Below are positions 27,496 through 38,588 of a stretch of DNA of 64,000 nt, in pieces. A program made the position numbers and the translations under genes. Each line of letters starts with the position of its first letter. Positions within the stretch are counted from its first letter, which is position 1. The DNA comes from Sandaracinobacteroides hominis. GTDB lineage: Bacteria > Pseudomonadota > Alphaproteobacteria > Sphingomonadales > Sphingomonadaceae. The DNA lies in assembly GCF_016464365.1 (NCBI RefSeq), contig NZ_JADCUC010000001.1, forward strand, positions 744,001 through 808,000. The letters run 5' to 3'. Below the pieces are notes generated by a model. That model was not told the DNA's origin. It saw only the letters and a program-made list of their open reading frames with translations, and searched no databases.

Positions 27496-28062
27496 GTGGA
27501 TTCGACGAACATGCGCGTGTCAGTTGCAGCAGCCGGGCTTCCGGGCCGCTATGCGGCTGCCCTGTTCGATCTCGCAGAATCCTCCAAGGCGCTGGATGCA
27601 ACCGCCAGGGATCTCGCCGCGCTGAAGAAGGCGCTGGACGAATCAGCCGATCTCCAGGCCCTCACCACCGCGCAGCAGGTCGGTCGCGACACCACCGGCC
27701 GGGCAGTTGCCGCCCTCGCCGGCGCCATGGGCCTTTCCGAGCTCACCACCAAATTCCTCGGCGTCCTCGCGCAGAACGGCCGCCTCTCGGCGCTGTCCGC
27801 GATCATCCGCCAGTACGACGCGATGCTGAACGCCCACAAGGGCACGGCAACCGCAGAAGTCACCAGCGCGCACAAGCTTACCGCCGCCCAGAAAAAGGCG
27901 CTGGAAGCCAAGCTGAAGGCCCGTACCGGCCGCGCCATGGCCGTCGATGTCACCGTTGATCCCTCCATTCTCGGCGGGCTCATCGTGCGCATCGGTTCCG
28001 AACAGATCGACACCAGCATCAAGACCCGCCTTGAACGGCTGGGTCAGCACATGAAAGGTTGA
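27496..28062 (+). CDS. atpH: ATP synthase F1 subunit delta
   Basis: Stator subunit of 188 residues linking F1 to the b-subunit stalk. Family blocks are [40 protein letters not shown] and the C-terminal [21 protein letters not shown] place the start at GTG 27496, eight bases after AAGGA. TTG 27493 is an equally spaced alternative and ATG 27511 is too far from the site. It leads the atpHAGDC operon; its stop lies two bases before the atpA ATG. Confidence 0.93.
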   Translation: MDSTNMRVSVAAAGLPGRYAAALFDLAESSKALDATARDLAALKKALDESADLQALTTAQQVGRDTTGRAVAALAGAMGLSELTTKFLGVLAQNGRLSALSAIIRQYDAMLNAHKGTATAEVTSAHKLTAAQKKALEAKLKARTGRAMAVDVTVDPSILGGLIVRIGSEQIDTSIKTRLERLGQHMKG

Positions 28063-28064
28063 AC

Positions 28065-29594
28065 ATGGACATCCGCGCCGCGGAAATCTCCCGCGTCATT
28101 CGCGACCAGATTGCCGGCTTCGGCACCGAGGCGGAAGTCTCGGAAGTCGGCCAGGTTCTGTCGGTTGGCGACGGCATCGCCCGCGTCCACGGCCTCGACA
28201 AGGTGCAGGCCGGTGAAATGGTCGAGTTCCCCGGCGGCCTGAAGGGTATGGCCCTCAACCTCGAAGCCGACAATGTCGGCGTCGTGATCTTCGGCGCCGA
28301 TACCGGCGTGAAGGAAGGCGACACCGTCAAGCGCACCGGCACCATCGTCGACGTTCCCGTCGGCAAGGGCCTGCTCGGCCGCGTCGTCGACGCCCTCGGC
28401 AACCCGATCGACGGCAAGGGCCCGATCGAATTCACCGAGCGCCGCCGCGTCGAAGTGAAGGCGCCCGGCATCATCCCGCGCCAGTCGGTGCACGAGCCCG
28501 TGCAGACCGGCCTGAAGGCGCTCGACGCCCTCGTTCCCGTCGGCCGCGGCCAGCGCGAACTGATCATCGGCGACCGCCAGACCGGCAAGACCGCCGTCGC
28601 GCTCGACACCTTCATCAACCAGAAGGGCGCCAACGCCGGCGACGATGAGTCGAAGAAGCTCTACTGCATCTACGTTGCCGTCGGTCAAAAGCGTTCGACC
28701 GTTGCCCAGATCGTCCGCGCGCTCGAAGAAAACGGCGCCATGGAATATTCGATCGTGGTCGCCGCCACCGCTTCCGAGCCTGCCCCGCTGCAGTATCTCG
28801 CGCCCTACGCCGGCGTGACGATGGGTGAATTCTTCCGCGACAACGGCATGCACGCCGTCATCGTGTACGACGATCTTTCCAAGCAGGCCGTTGCCTATCG
28901 CCAGATGTCGCTGCTGCTGCGCCGCCCGCCGGGCCGCGAAGCCTATCCCGGCGACGTGTTCTATCTCCACAGCCGCCTTCTGGAGCGCGCCGCGAAGATG
29001 AACGCCGACAACGGCTCCGGCTCGCTCACCGCGCTGCCGATCATCGAGACCCAGGGCGGCGACGTGTCGGCCTATATCCCGACCAACGTGATCTCGATCA
29101 CCGACGGCCAGATCTTCCTGGAAAGCGCTCTCTTCTATCAGGGCATCCGTCCGGCCATCAACGTCGGCCTCTCGGTCAGCCGCGTCGGCTCCGCCGCGCA
29201 GACCAAGGCGATGAAGAAGGTCGCCGGCTCGATCAAGCTCGAGCTTGCCCAGTATCGCGAAATGGCCGCCTTCGCCCAGTTCGGCTCGGACCTCGATGCC
29301 TCGACGCAGAAGCTGCTCAACCGCGGCGCCCGCCTCACCGAGCTGCTGAAGCAGCCGCAGTATCAGCCGCTGCCCTTCGAAGAGCAGGTGGTTTCGATCT
29401 TCGCCGGCGTGAACGGCTATCTCGATGGCATCCCGGTGAACGCCGTGGGCCGCTTCGAAGCAGGCCTGCTGTCCGACCTGAAGGCGAACCACAACGGCAT
29501 CCTGTCCGACATCCGCGCCACGAAGGATCTGACGGACACGACGCGCAACGCGCTCAAGGACGCCATCGCCGCCTTCGCCAAGACCTTCGCGTAA
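28065..29594 (+). CDS. atpA: ATP synthase F1 subunit alpha
   Basis: Non-catalytic nucleotide-binding subunit of 509 residues. The P-loop is [15 protein letters not shown], and the signature [17 protein letters not shown] is intact, including the arginine finger region. The N-terminus [16 protein letters not shown] is normal. ATG 28065 has GAAAGG six bases upstream; a TTG six bases earlier overlaps atpH and is less likely. Third codon positions are strongly G/C, as expected for a highly expressed gene here. Confidence 0.98.
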   Translation: MDIRAAEISRVIRDQIAGFGTEAEVSEVGQVLSVGDGIARVHGLDKVQAGEMVEFPGGLKGMALNLEADNVGVVIFGADTGVKEGDTVKRTGTIVDVPVGKGLLGRVVDALGNPIDGKGPIEFTERRRVEVKAPGIIPRQSVHEPVQTGLKALDALVPVGRGQRELIIGDRQTGKTAVALDTFINQKGANAGDDESKKLYCIYVAVGQKRSTVAQIVRALEENGAMEYSIVVAATASEPAPLQYLAPYAGVTMGEFFRDNGMHAVIVYDDLSKQAVAYRQMSLLLRRPPGREAYPGDVFYLHSRLLERAAKMNADNGSGSLTALPIIETQGGDVSAYIPTNVISITDGQIFLESALFYQGIRPAINVGLSVSRVGSAAQTKAMKKVAGSIKLELAQYREMAAFAQFGSDLDASTQKLLNRGARLTELLKQPQYQPLPFEEQVVSIFAGVNGYLDGIPVNAVGRFEAGLLSDLKANHNGILSDIRATKDLTDTTRNALKDAIAAFAKTFA

Positions 29595-29606
29595 GGTTCC
29601 CCCGCA

Positions 29607-30479
29607 ATGGCCTCCTTGAAGGACCTGAAGCTCCGCATCGCCTCGGTGAAATCCACCCAGAAGATCACCAAGGCGAAGCAGATGGTGGCAGCCGCCAAGC
29701 TGCGGAAGGCGCAAGCCGCCGCCGAAGCCGCGCGCCCCTATCAGGAGCGTCTCGGCAACGTCGTCGGCTCGCTGGCGGCCAAGGTTGTCGTCACCCCGAA
29801 CACGCCGAAGCTGCTGACGGGCACCGGCAAGGATCAGGTTCATCTGCTCCTCGTCGCCAACTCGGATCGCGGTCTCGCCGGCGCCTTCAACTCCAACATC
29901 GTGAAGGCCGCGCGCCTCAAGGCGGAAGAGCTCCAGGCCCAGGGCAAGACGGTGAAGTTCTTCCTGGTGGGCCGCAAGGGCCGCCCGGTGATCAACCGCC
30001 TGTTCCCCGGCCAGATTGTCGCCCAGTTCGATACCATGGGCTTCAAGCAGCTCGGCTTTACCGAGGCGCAGGCTATCGCCGCCCAACTTCTGGACCTGTT
30101 CCAGAAGGGCGAGTTCGACGTCGCGCACCTGTTCTACTCGCAGTTCCGCTCGGCGATCGCCCAGATCCCGACCGAAGTTCAGCTGATCCCGGCAATCGCC
30201 GCGCCGGCCGAACTCTCGAACGGCGCCGTGGTCGAATATGAGCCCGACGAGGAAGGCATCCTTGCCGACCTGCTGCCGCGCAATATCTCGGTGCAGGTCT
30301 ACAAGGCCCTGCTGGAAAACGCCGCATCGGAACAGGGCGCCTCGATGACCGCCATGGACAATGCAACGCGCAACGCGGGTGAACTGATCGGCAAGCTGAC
30401 GATCGAGTATAACCGCTCGCGTCAGGCGGCGATCACCAAGGAACTCATCGAAATCATCTCGGGCGCCGAAGCGCTCTAA
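29607..30479 (+). CDS. atpG: ATP synthase F1 subunit gamma
   Basis: Central rotor shaft subunit of 290 residues. The N-terminal coiled-coil [20 protein letters not shown] followed by [14 protein letters not shown] and the C-terminal block [20 protein letters not shown], then [20 protein letters not shown], are textbook. It is spaced 12 bases after atpA and 21 before atpD. Confidence 0.97.
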   Translation: MASLKDLKLRIASVKSTQKITKAKQMVAAAKLRKAQAAAEAARPYQERLGNVVGSLAAKVVVTPNTPKLLTGTGKDQVHLLLVANSDRGLAGAFNSNIVKAARLKAEELQAQGKTVKFFLVGRKGRPVINRLFPGQIVAQFDTMGFKQLGFTEAQAIAAQLLDLFQKGEFDVAHLFYSQFRSAIAQIPTEVQLIPAIAAPAELSNGAVVEYEPDEEGILADLLPRNISVQVYKALLENAASEQGASMTAMDNATRNAGELIGKLTIEYNRSRQAAITKELIEIISGAEAL

Positions 30480-31946
<1,467 letters not shown>

Positions 31947-31948
31947 TC

Positions 31949-32221
31949 ATGGCCGGCCTTCACCTCGAACTGGTCTCTCCCGAGCGGCTCGTCCGCTCGG
32001 CTGAGGTCCATATGGTCGTCGTGCCCGGCACCGAAGGCGACTTCGGTGTGCTGGCAGGCCATGCCCCGCTGATGAGCAGCATCCGCCCCGGCGAAATCGC
32101 GATCTACGCGACGGCAGGCGCCCAGCCCGAACTCATCCGCATCGAAGGCGGCTTTGCCGAAGTCTCGGCAAAGGGCCTCACTATCCTCGCCGAAAAGCTG
32201 GAGCCGGTGACGGTCCAGTAA
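31949..32221 (+). CDS. atpC: ATP synthase F1 subunit epsilon (short form)
   Basis: Rotor subunit of only 90 residues. It contains the N-terminal beta-sandwich ([60 protein letters not shown]) and ends right after it. The C-terminal two-helix domain that inhibits ATP hydrolysis in E. coli is absent. The stop is clean, with no remnant of helices downstream, and short epsilon subunits occur in some alphaproteobacteria. It is the last gene of the atp operon. Confidence 0.93.
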   Translation: MAGLHLELVSPERLVRSAEVHMVVVPGTEGDFGVLAGHAPLMSSIRPGEIAIYATAGAQPELIRIEGGFAEVSAKGLTILAEKLEPVTVQ

Positions 32222-32246
32222 AGCTGCCATCGACAGACGCCATCCG

Positions 32247-32696
32247 TCACTCGGCCGGAGAATAGCTCCAGCGCATCCGCCCTGCCCCATCTTTTCCCTC
32301 GATCTCCGCCATCAGCTTTGCCCCATCGCGCCAATAGCGGATGCGGGTGGGATGATCGTGCGCCGGGTTTTCAAAGGTCGCCGATTGCCCCGTGGCCTGC
32401 ACCAGCGGAAATTCTGCCGGTGGTCCGCCGCCGGGCTGCGCCTGCAGGCTCAGCCGCCCATCCACCCCCTCAGCAATCCGCATGAACTCGAACAGCCCGA
32501 TCCTGTCCCCCTTGCCCGAGCGGCTCATCCCAAGCAGCATTCCACCGCGCGGCTGCATCCAGACCTCCTCGGTAAGGCGCCCGTCAGGCCGGTTTTCCAC
32601 CCAGCTTCCGGCCATCCAGCCAAGCTCGGCGGCGGAAGGCGCCGCACACGCAGGCGCACCCAACAACGCAGCCATCAGCACCACAGATATCCGCAT
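32247..32696 (-). CDS. Exported DUF6265-like protein
   Basis: Probable periplasmic protein of 149 residues with a Sec signal peptide (MRISVVLMAALLGAPACA, cleavage near ACAAP). The mature part begins LGWMAGSWVENRPDGRLTEE and continues EVWMQPRGGMLLGMSRSGKG, the pattern of DUF6265 proteins, a lipocalin-like fold of unknown function. It is convergent with atpC, with a 25-base gap. The frame also allows a start at 32708; I prefer 32696 as it starts the signal peptide. Confidence 0.8.
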   Translation of the reverse strand: MRISVVLMAALLGAPACAAPSAAELGWMAGSWVENRPDGRLTEEVWMQPRGGMLLGMSRSGKGDRIGLFEFMRIAEGVDGRLSLQAQPGGGPPAEFPLVQATGQSATFENPAHDHPTRIRYWRDGAKLMAEIEGKDGAGRMRWSYSPAE

Positions 32697-32867
32697 CTCC
32701 GCCTCCATTCCCCATCAGAATGGCACGTTCGTCCGCGACGCGCATCCTCATGCCGAGCAAGACAGCCTTCAACGCTTCATCCAGCAACAGCTGCGGTGCA
32801 TCCCGAAAACTTCCGTCAGGTTGACAGCCAGAGACAGCAGGCGAACCTGCGCCAAGAGGGAACCGCA

Positions 32868-34046
32868 ATGGCAACAGCGCACAACCAGATTCGCAGCATC
32901 GATCCGGACTTCGAGGAACAGCTGCTCGATTCCATCAACCGCTGGGTGGAACGCGAGCTGAAACCCATCGCCAAACGCCACGATGTCGAAGACATCTATC
33001 CGGATCATGTCGTCGAGCAAATGCGCGATCTCGGCCTGTTCGGTGCCACCATCGGCCCGGAATGGGGCGGTCTCGGCCTCCCCGCCTCCACCTATGTGAA
33101 GATCGTCGCGGCCATCTGCCGGGTGTGGATGGCGCCCACCGGCATCTTCAATTCGCACCTGATGCTGGCCCACGCGATCGAGCGGAACGGCACCCCTGAG
33201 CAAAAGGCCAGATGGCTGCCGAAACTGGCCACCGGCGAGCTGCGCGGTGGCCTTGCCCTCACCGAACCCGACGCCGGCACCGACCTGCAGGGCATCCGCA
33301 CAACCGCCATCCGCCAGGGTGACCACTACATCCTGAACGGCCAGAAGACCTGGATCACCAACGCCTACAAGGGCGACGTGGTCGCCCTCCTCGCCCGCAC
33401 CGATCCCGTCGCCCAGCCCCGCCATTCGGGCATGGGCCTGTTCATCGTCGACAAGCCCCGCGAAGGCCTTACCACCCCCGGCAAGCTGCCCAAGGCCGCC
33501 TACCGCGCGATCGACACCGCCCCCATCTTCCTCGACAATGTGGAAATCCCGGCCGACCAGCTGATCGGCGGCGTCGAGGGACAGGGCTTCTACCACGCAA
33601 CCGGCGGCCTGGAGCTCGGCCGAATCAATGTCGCCGCGCGCGGCGTCGGCATGGCGGAGGGCGCGCTCGAACGCGCGACCGCCTATGCACAGCAGCGCCA
33701 CACCATGGGCAAGCCCATCTCCGAGCATCAGGCTATCCAGCTGAAGCTCGGCGAAATGGTCACCCGCGCCCGCGCCGCCCGGCTGCTCACGCTGGATGCA
33801 GCCACCGCCTACGACCGCGCCGAACGCTGCGACATGGAAGCCGGCATGGCGAAATATTTCGCCTCCGAAGCCGCCCGCACGAACGCCGAGGAGGCCATGC
33901 GCATCCACGGCGGCAACGCCATCAGCCAGGATTACGAGATCGAGCGCTATTACCGCGACGCCATGCTGCTCATCATCGGCGAAGGCACCAACGAAATGCA
34001 GCGCATCATCATCTCCCGCCAATGGATAAGGCGAAACCCGGCATGA
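32868..34046 (+). CDS. Acyl-CoA dehydrogenase (GEGT-type)
   Basis: FAD-dependent acyl-CoA dehydrogenase of 392 residues from ATG 32868, with AGAGGG upstream. Motifs are LTEPDAGTDLQGIRTTAIRQ, GQKTWITNAYKGDVVALLA, EALERATAYAQQRHTMGKPI-like helix G/H, and IIGEGTNEMQRIIISRQWI, where the glutamate of GEGT is the expected catalytic base. The ending resembles glutaryl/short-chain dehydrogenases. It is directly coupled to the CoA-transferase gene (ATGA overlap at 34043), so both probably act on the same acyl-CoA. Substrate not determined. Confidence 0.9.
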   Translation: MATAHNQIRSIDPDFEEQLLDSINRWVERELKPIAKRHDVEDIYPDHVVEQMRDLGLFGATIGPEWGGLGLPASTYVKIVAAICRVWMAPTGIFNSHLMLAHAIERNGTPEQKARWLPKLATGELRGGLALTEPDAGTDLQGIRTTAIRQGDHYILNGQKTWITNAYKGDVVALLARTDPVAQPRHSGMGLFIVDKPREGLTTPGKLPKAAYRAIDTAPIFLDNVEIPADQLIGGVEGQGFYHATGGLELGRINVAARGVGMAEGALERATAYAQQRHTMGKPISEHQAIQLKLGEMVTRARAARLLTLDAATAYDRAERCDMEAGMAKYFASEAARTNAEEAMRIHGGNAISQDYEIERYYRDAMLLIIGEGTNEMQRIIISRQWIRRNPA

Positions 34047-35236
34047 CCATCCCGCTCCCGCTCGCCGGCATGCGCATCCTCAGCGTCGAACGCCACGCCG
34101 CCGGCCCCTATGGCAGCATGGCACTGGCCCAGCTCGGCGCCGAAGTCATCAAGATCGAACCGCCACAAGGCGGAGACACTGCCCGCGCCACCGGCCCCTT
34201 CTTCCTCGGCCAGGACGACAGCCTCTTCTTCCAGACTTTCAACCTCAACAAACGCAGCTTCACGCTCGACCTGAAGGCACCCGAGGCACGCGACATCCTC
34301 CACCGACTCGTCGCCACGGCCGACGCCGTCACCAACAATTGCCGCGGTGACCAGCCGGCCAAACTCGGTCTCGAATATGCGGCCCTCGCCCCCGCCAACG
34401 CCAAAATCGTCTGCGTCCACGCCAGCGCCTACGGGCGCGGCAACGAACGCGAAAGCTGGCCTGGATACGATTATCTGATGCAGGCAGAGGCGGGCTTCCT
34501 CTCCCTCACCGGCGAGCCGGACGCGCCCCCCACCCGCTTCGGTCTCTCCATGGTCGACTATATGACCGGCCAGATGCTGGCGACCACCACGCTCGCCGGC
34601 ATCATCGGGGCCCGCGCCACCGGCATCGGCCGTGACTATGACCTATGCCTCCTCGACACAGCCCTCCACCAGACCAGCTACCCAGCCACCTGGCACCTGA
34701 ACGAAGGCTATGAAACCGGCCGCGCGCCCCGATCCGCCCACCCCACGGTAACCCCCAGCCAGCTCTTCCGCACCGCAGACGGCTGGATCTTCGTGATGGC
34801 GCAGCTGCCCAAATTCTGGACCCGCCTCGTCCAGGCCATCGGCGCCCCCGGCCTATCCACCGACCCCCGCTTCACCACCATCCCCGACCGGCTGCGCAAC
34901 AGGCAGGCCCTCGTCGCCATCCTCGACGACATCTTCGTCACCCAACCCACGCGACACTGGGTAGATCTGCTCGGAGGCATCTGCCCGGTTTCAGCCGTGC
35001 ATAACATGGAACAGGCGTTCAGCGACCCCTTCATCCTATCGCGTGGAATGGTCCAGACCATTCCAAATGAAAAACACCCTGAAATCAAAGTCCTCGCCAG
35101 CCCGATACTGGTTGATGGCCTACGCCTTGCTGCCAACCCCTCGCCCCGGCTTGGGGGTGACACATCAGCTTTGCTTGCCGAAATCGGGTTCTCGGAGATG
35201 GAGATAGCCCGTTTTACCGAAATAGGGGTAGTTTGA
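34043..35236 (+). CDS. CaiB/BaiF family CoA-transferase
   Basis: Class III CoA-transferase of 397 residues. It has the N-terminal LAGMRILSVERHAAGPYGSM, then LAQLGAEVIKIEPPQGGDTA, NLNKRSFTLDLK and the catalytic aspartate in GLSMVDYMTGQMLATTTLAG. The ATG at 34043 overlaps the dehydrogenase stop; another ATG at 34022 is possible but less typical. The transferase would activate an acid that the dehydrogenase oxidises (inference). Confidence 0.9.
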   Translation: MTIPLPLAGMRILSVERHAAGPYGSMALAQLGAEVIKIEPPQGGDTARATGPFFLGQDDSLFFQTFNLNKRSFTLDLKAPEARDILHRLVATADAVTNNCRGDQPAKLGLEYAALAPANAKIVCVHASAYGRGNERESWPGYDYLMQAEAGFLSLTGEPDAPPTRFGLSMVDYMTGQMLATTTLAGIIGARATGIGRDYDLCLLDTALHQTSYPATWHLNEGYETGRAPRSAHPTVTPSQLFRTADGWIFVMAQLPKFWTRLVQAIGAPGLSTDPRFTTIPDRLRNRQALVAILDDIFVTQPTRHWVDLLGGICPVSAVHNMEQAFSDPFILSRGMVQTIPNEKHPEIKVLASPILVDGLRLAANPSPRLGGDTSALLAEIGFSEMEIARFTEIGVV

Positions 35237-35372
35237 AACGAATCTGTGACATTTCCACAACATTACCGTCGTTTCTGCCTGCATGCCCTCAATGGGAAGC
35301 CCGATGGCCTTCAACAAGGATGAATGCTGGGCTACCAATCGTTCATACAGAAATAAGGCTTGAAGGACTGAC

Positions 35373-38300
35373 ATGAAAAATAGCTTGCTGCTGGGCGCGT
35401 CCCTGTTAGCGGTGCTCGCTGCGCCGGCATTTGCGCAAGAGGCGACGACTGCGCCCACCGCCACCGCGGCTGTCGATACCGCCGTTTCCGACGACATGAT
35501 CCTCGTCACTGGCTCGCGTATCCGCAAGCCGAACCTGGAGGCTTCGGCCCCGGTCACGACGATCACCGGCGAAGAGTTCTTCGAAACCGGTCAGCTTTCC
35601 GTCGGCGATACGCTGAACGACCTGCCGCAACTCCGCAGCACCTTCAGCCAGCAAAACTCCACTCGATTCCTCGGCACGCGCGGGATGAACCTGCTCGATC
35701 TGCGTGGCCTCGGCACGCAGCGCACGCTGGTTCTCGTCAACGGCCGTCGGCACGTCGGTGGGGATATCCTCTCCAACGCCACCTCGCCAGACGTCAACAC
35801 CATCCCGACCGATCTGATCGAGCGTGTCGACATCCTCACCGGCGGTGCTTCGTCGGTCTATGGTTCCGATGCCATCGCCGGCGTCGTGAACTTCATCCTG
35901 AAGAAGGACTTCGAGGGCATCCAGGTTCGCGGCCAGTCCGGCCTCAGCGCCTACAAGGACGCCGGAAACTTCTATGGCTCCATCCTGGCGGGCAAAAATT
36001 TCGCGGAGGGCCGGGGCAATGTCGCGGTCAATCTCGAATATTCCAACTCGACGGCCTTCTACGGTTCGGATCGTCCGAACCTGCGTCAGAACGATGCCTT
36101 CATCGTCGTTGACACCGATCCTGCCGGGACGCCGAACGGCTCGGATGGCAACCCCGACCGCACCTTCTTCCGCGATATCCGGTCGGCTACGATTTCGCTC
36201 GGCGGCCAGACGGGTATTTTCGTCGGCACCACCGGTCTGTGCGGCAAGGATACGTCTGGCGCCTCCTTCGTCTGCAACAGTGTGTTCCAGCCGGACGGTA
36301 CGCTGGTTCCCCAAACCGGCACGCGCATCGGCCTGGCGCCTAACGGTAACTATGTCGGCGGCAACGGCACCAACAGCCGCGAAGGCAAGCTGCTGACCCT
36401 CTCGCCCAATCTTTCCCGCTTCTCCGCCAACCTGATCGGTCATTTCGAGGTTTCGCCGGCGTTCGTACCGTTCGTCGAAGCCAAATATGTCCGCACAGAG
36501 GCTTATGGCTCGCAGAGCGGACCGTTCTTCTCGCAAGGCACCACGCTGGGCGATCCTGGTGGGCGTGAGCGCGTCCGACTGGACAATCCCTATCTCTCCG
36601 CCAGCGCACGGACCCAGCTGACGAACCTGCTGCTCCAGTCGCCGGTCAACGCGAACACGGGTGGAGCGCTCACCGCTACCCAGCTCGCCGCGCAACAGGC
36701 TGCCATCAACGCCGGCACCTTCCGGTTCAACCTCCGTCGCAACTGGGTCGATTTCGGCATCCGCGACGAAGAGATCAAGCGTGAAACCTTCCGCATCGTC
36801 GGTGGCGTCCGTGGCGACATCAGCAGCGACTGGAACTATGAAGTCTCGCTCAACTATGGCGAGCACAACGAAAAGAACACCATCCGCGGCAACGTCAATG
36901 TCCAGCGCTATCTGCTGGCGCTGGATACCACCAAGGATTCCGCAGGCAATATCGTCTGCCGTTCCAAGCTTAACCCCGCCAGCACCATCTCCTACGTAAC
37001 CGGCGACTCGACGAGCGATCCGCGTCTCGCAGGCGATATCGCTGCCTGCGTTCCGCTGAACCCGTTCGGGCAAGGCAGCGTCAGCCAGGCGGCCAAGGAT
37101 TATATCCTGGTCGACTCTGCTGCTACGGGTAAGATGACGCAGTTCGTTGCCTCGGGCTTTATCTCGGGCAACCTCGGTCAGTTGTTTGAACTGCCCGGCG
37201 GGGCTGTGGGCGTGTCCGTCGGCGCCGAATATCGGCGCGAGACCGCCTATTACGATCTCGATGATCTGACGCAGGAAGGCTATGCCTTCTACAATGCGAT
37301 CCCGACCTTCAATCCGCCCGCGTTCGAAGTGAAGGAACTGTACGGCGAAGTGTCGATTCCGATCCTGAAGGACGTGCCGTTCTTCAAGGAGCTGACCGTC
37401 AACGGTTCGGGCCGCATGTCCGACTACGGCGGGCAGACTGGCACCGTCTTCACCTACGGCACCGACGCAACCTGGCGGATCATCGATGATTTCCGGGTCC
37501 GCGGTAGCTATGCTCGCGCCGTCCGTGCACCGAACCTGGTGGATCTCTATTCCGAGCAAAGCCAGAACTTCGCCCCGGCGCCGAACGATCCCTGCTCGCT
37601 GCGCAACATTGGTGCGGGTTCTGCAACCCGTGCCAGCAACTGCGCTGCCGCCGGAATTCCGGCGACCTACGATTTCGTCTACACCTCGTCGATCGAGATC
37701 GTTTCGGGCGGGAACCCCGATCTGAAGGAAGAAAAGTCCACCAGCTGGACTCTGGGCGGCGTTCTTACCCCCAGCTTCGCACCCGGTCTGTCGCTGTCGG
37801 TGGATTACTACGACATCACCGTCGATAACGTGATCACCGCACCGTCGGCGCAGCAGATCATGAACGCCTGCTACGACGCTCCGGACCTGAACAACCCGTT
37901 CTGCGGCCTGTTCGTCCGTAACGGAAACGGCGTCGGCCCGAACGAAGAAGCTCCCTATCAGATCCTTCAGGGCAGCCTGCAGCAGACCGTCCTTAACTAC
38001 GCGAAACTGACGGCACGCGGTATCGATACCGAGTTGAGCTACAGCACCCGCTTCGATTGGGGGGATATCAACCTCCGCGCAATCTGGACTCACGTCCTGG
38101 AGCGTAACGAGTATCTGGATCCGGCGAACCCGGACTACGCCAACCGCATCCTCAGCGAACTGGGCGATCCCAAGAACCAGGTCAATGTCAATGCCAGCGT
38201 GCGCATGGGCGCCGTTACCCTCGGTTACCAGCTCCGCTGGATCGACAGCATGTACCTGAACACTTACGAAGACTATAACGGCATCAACAACTTGCCGCCG

Positions 38301-38519
38301 CAGAATGCCGACTACGCGTCGCTCCGCATGTACCCGTCCGTGACCTATCACGACGTTCGTGCGGGCTTCGATATCGGTGAGAAGTTCAACATCTATTTCG
38401 GTATCGACAACCTGACCGATACCAAGCCCCCCTACGGGCTTACGGGTGTTGGCGCTGGTTCGGGCATCTACGATGTTCGCGGCCGGTTCTTCTACACCGG
38501 CATCAACGCCAAATTCTGA
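35373..38519 (+). CDS. TonB-dependent outer-membrane receptor
   Basis: Large outer-membrane receptor of 1048 residues. It has a signal peptide (KNSLLLGASLLAVLAAPAFA, cleaved before QEATT), a TonB-box-like DDMILVTGSRI, the plug domain with APVTTITGEEFFETGQLSVG and GASSVYGSDAIAGVVNFIL, and a long beta-barrel ending in the aromatic GINAKF. The size and the IVTGSRI box match sphingomonad receptors for peptides, glycans or plant compounds. The ligand cannot be read. AAGGA lies before the ATG and a strong terminator follows. Confidence 0.93.
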   Translation: MKNSLLLGASLLAVLAAPAFAQEATTAPTATAAVDTAVSDDMILVTGSRIRKPNLEASAPVTTITGEEFFETGQLSVGDTLNDLPQLRSTFSQQNSTRFLGTRGMNLLDLRGLGTQRTLVLVNGRRHVGGDILSNATSPDVNTIPTDLIERVDILTGGASSVYGSDAIAGVVNFILKKDFEGIQVRGQSGLSAYKDAGNFYGSILAGKNFAEGRGNVAVNLEYSNSTAFYGSDRPNLRQNDAFIVVDTDPAGTPNGSDGNPDRTFFRDIRSATISLGGQTGIFVGTTGLCGKDTSGASFVCNSVFQPDGTLVPQTGTRIGLAPNGNYVGGNGTNSREGKLLTLSPNLSRFSANLIGHFEVSPAFVPFVEAKYVRTEAYGSQSGPFFSQGTTLGDPGGRERVRLDNPYLSASARTQLTNLLLQSPVNANTGGALTATQLAAQQAAINAGTFRFNLRRNWVDFGIRDEEIKRETFRIVGGVRGDISSDWNYEVSLNYGEHNEKNTIRGNVNVQRYLLALDTTKDSAGNIVCRSKLNPASTISYVTGDSTSDPRLAGDIAACVPLNPFGQGSVSQAAKDYILVDSAATGKMTQFVASGFISGNLGQLFELPGGAVGVSVGAEYRRETAYYDLDDLTQEGYAFYNAIPTFNPPAFEVKELYGEVSIPILKDVPFFKELTVNGSGRMSDYGGQTGTVFTYGTDATWRIIDDFRVRGSYARAVRAPNLVDLYSEQSQNFAPAPNDPCSLRNIGAGSATRASNCAAAGIPATYDFVYTSSIEIVSGGNPDLKEEKSTSWTLGGVLTPSFAPGLSLSVDYYDITVDNVITAPSAQQIMNACYDAPDLNNPFCGLFVRNGNGVGPNEEAPYQILQGSLQQTVLNYAKLTARGIDTELSYSTRFDWGDINLRAIWTHVLERNEYLDPANPDYANRILSELGDPKNQVNVNASVRMGAVTLGYQLRWIDSMYLNTYEDYNGINNLPPQNADYASLRMYPSVTYHDVRAGFDIGEKFNIYFGIDNLTDTKPPYGLTGVGAGSGIYDVRGRFFYTGINAKF

Positions 38520-38542
38520 TCTGAACAATTCAGTCAGGCACG

Positions 38543-38571
38543 AAGGGCCGGGATTGCATCCCGGCCCTTTT
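38543..38571 (+). terminator. Rho-independent terminator after TonB receptor
   Basis: AAGGGCCGGGAT and ATCCCGGCCCTT form a perfect 12-bp stem with a 3-base loop (TGC), followed by a short T run. It lies 24 bases after the receptor stop and 17 before the next start. Confidence 0.92.
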
Positions 38572-38588
38572 CGCGTCACCCATCTAGC

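Noticed and set aside
28044-30128. A 694-codon minus-strand frame opposite atpA and atpG
   Set aside because: Shadow of the atp operon caused by codon bias; similar shadows oppose atpD and the acyl-CoA dehydrogenase.
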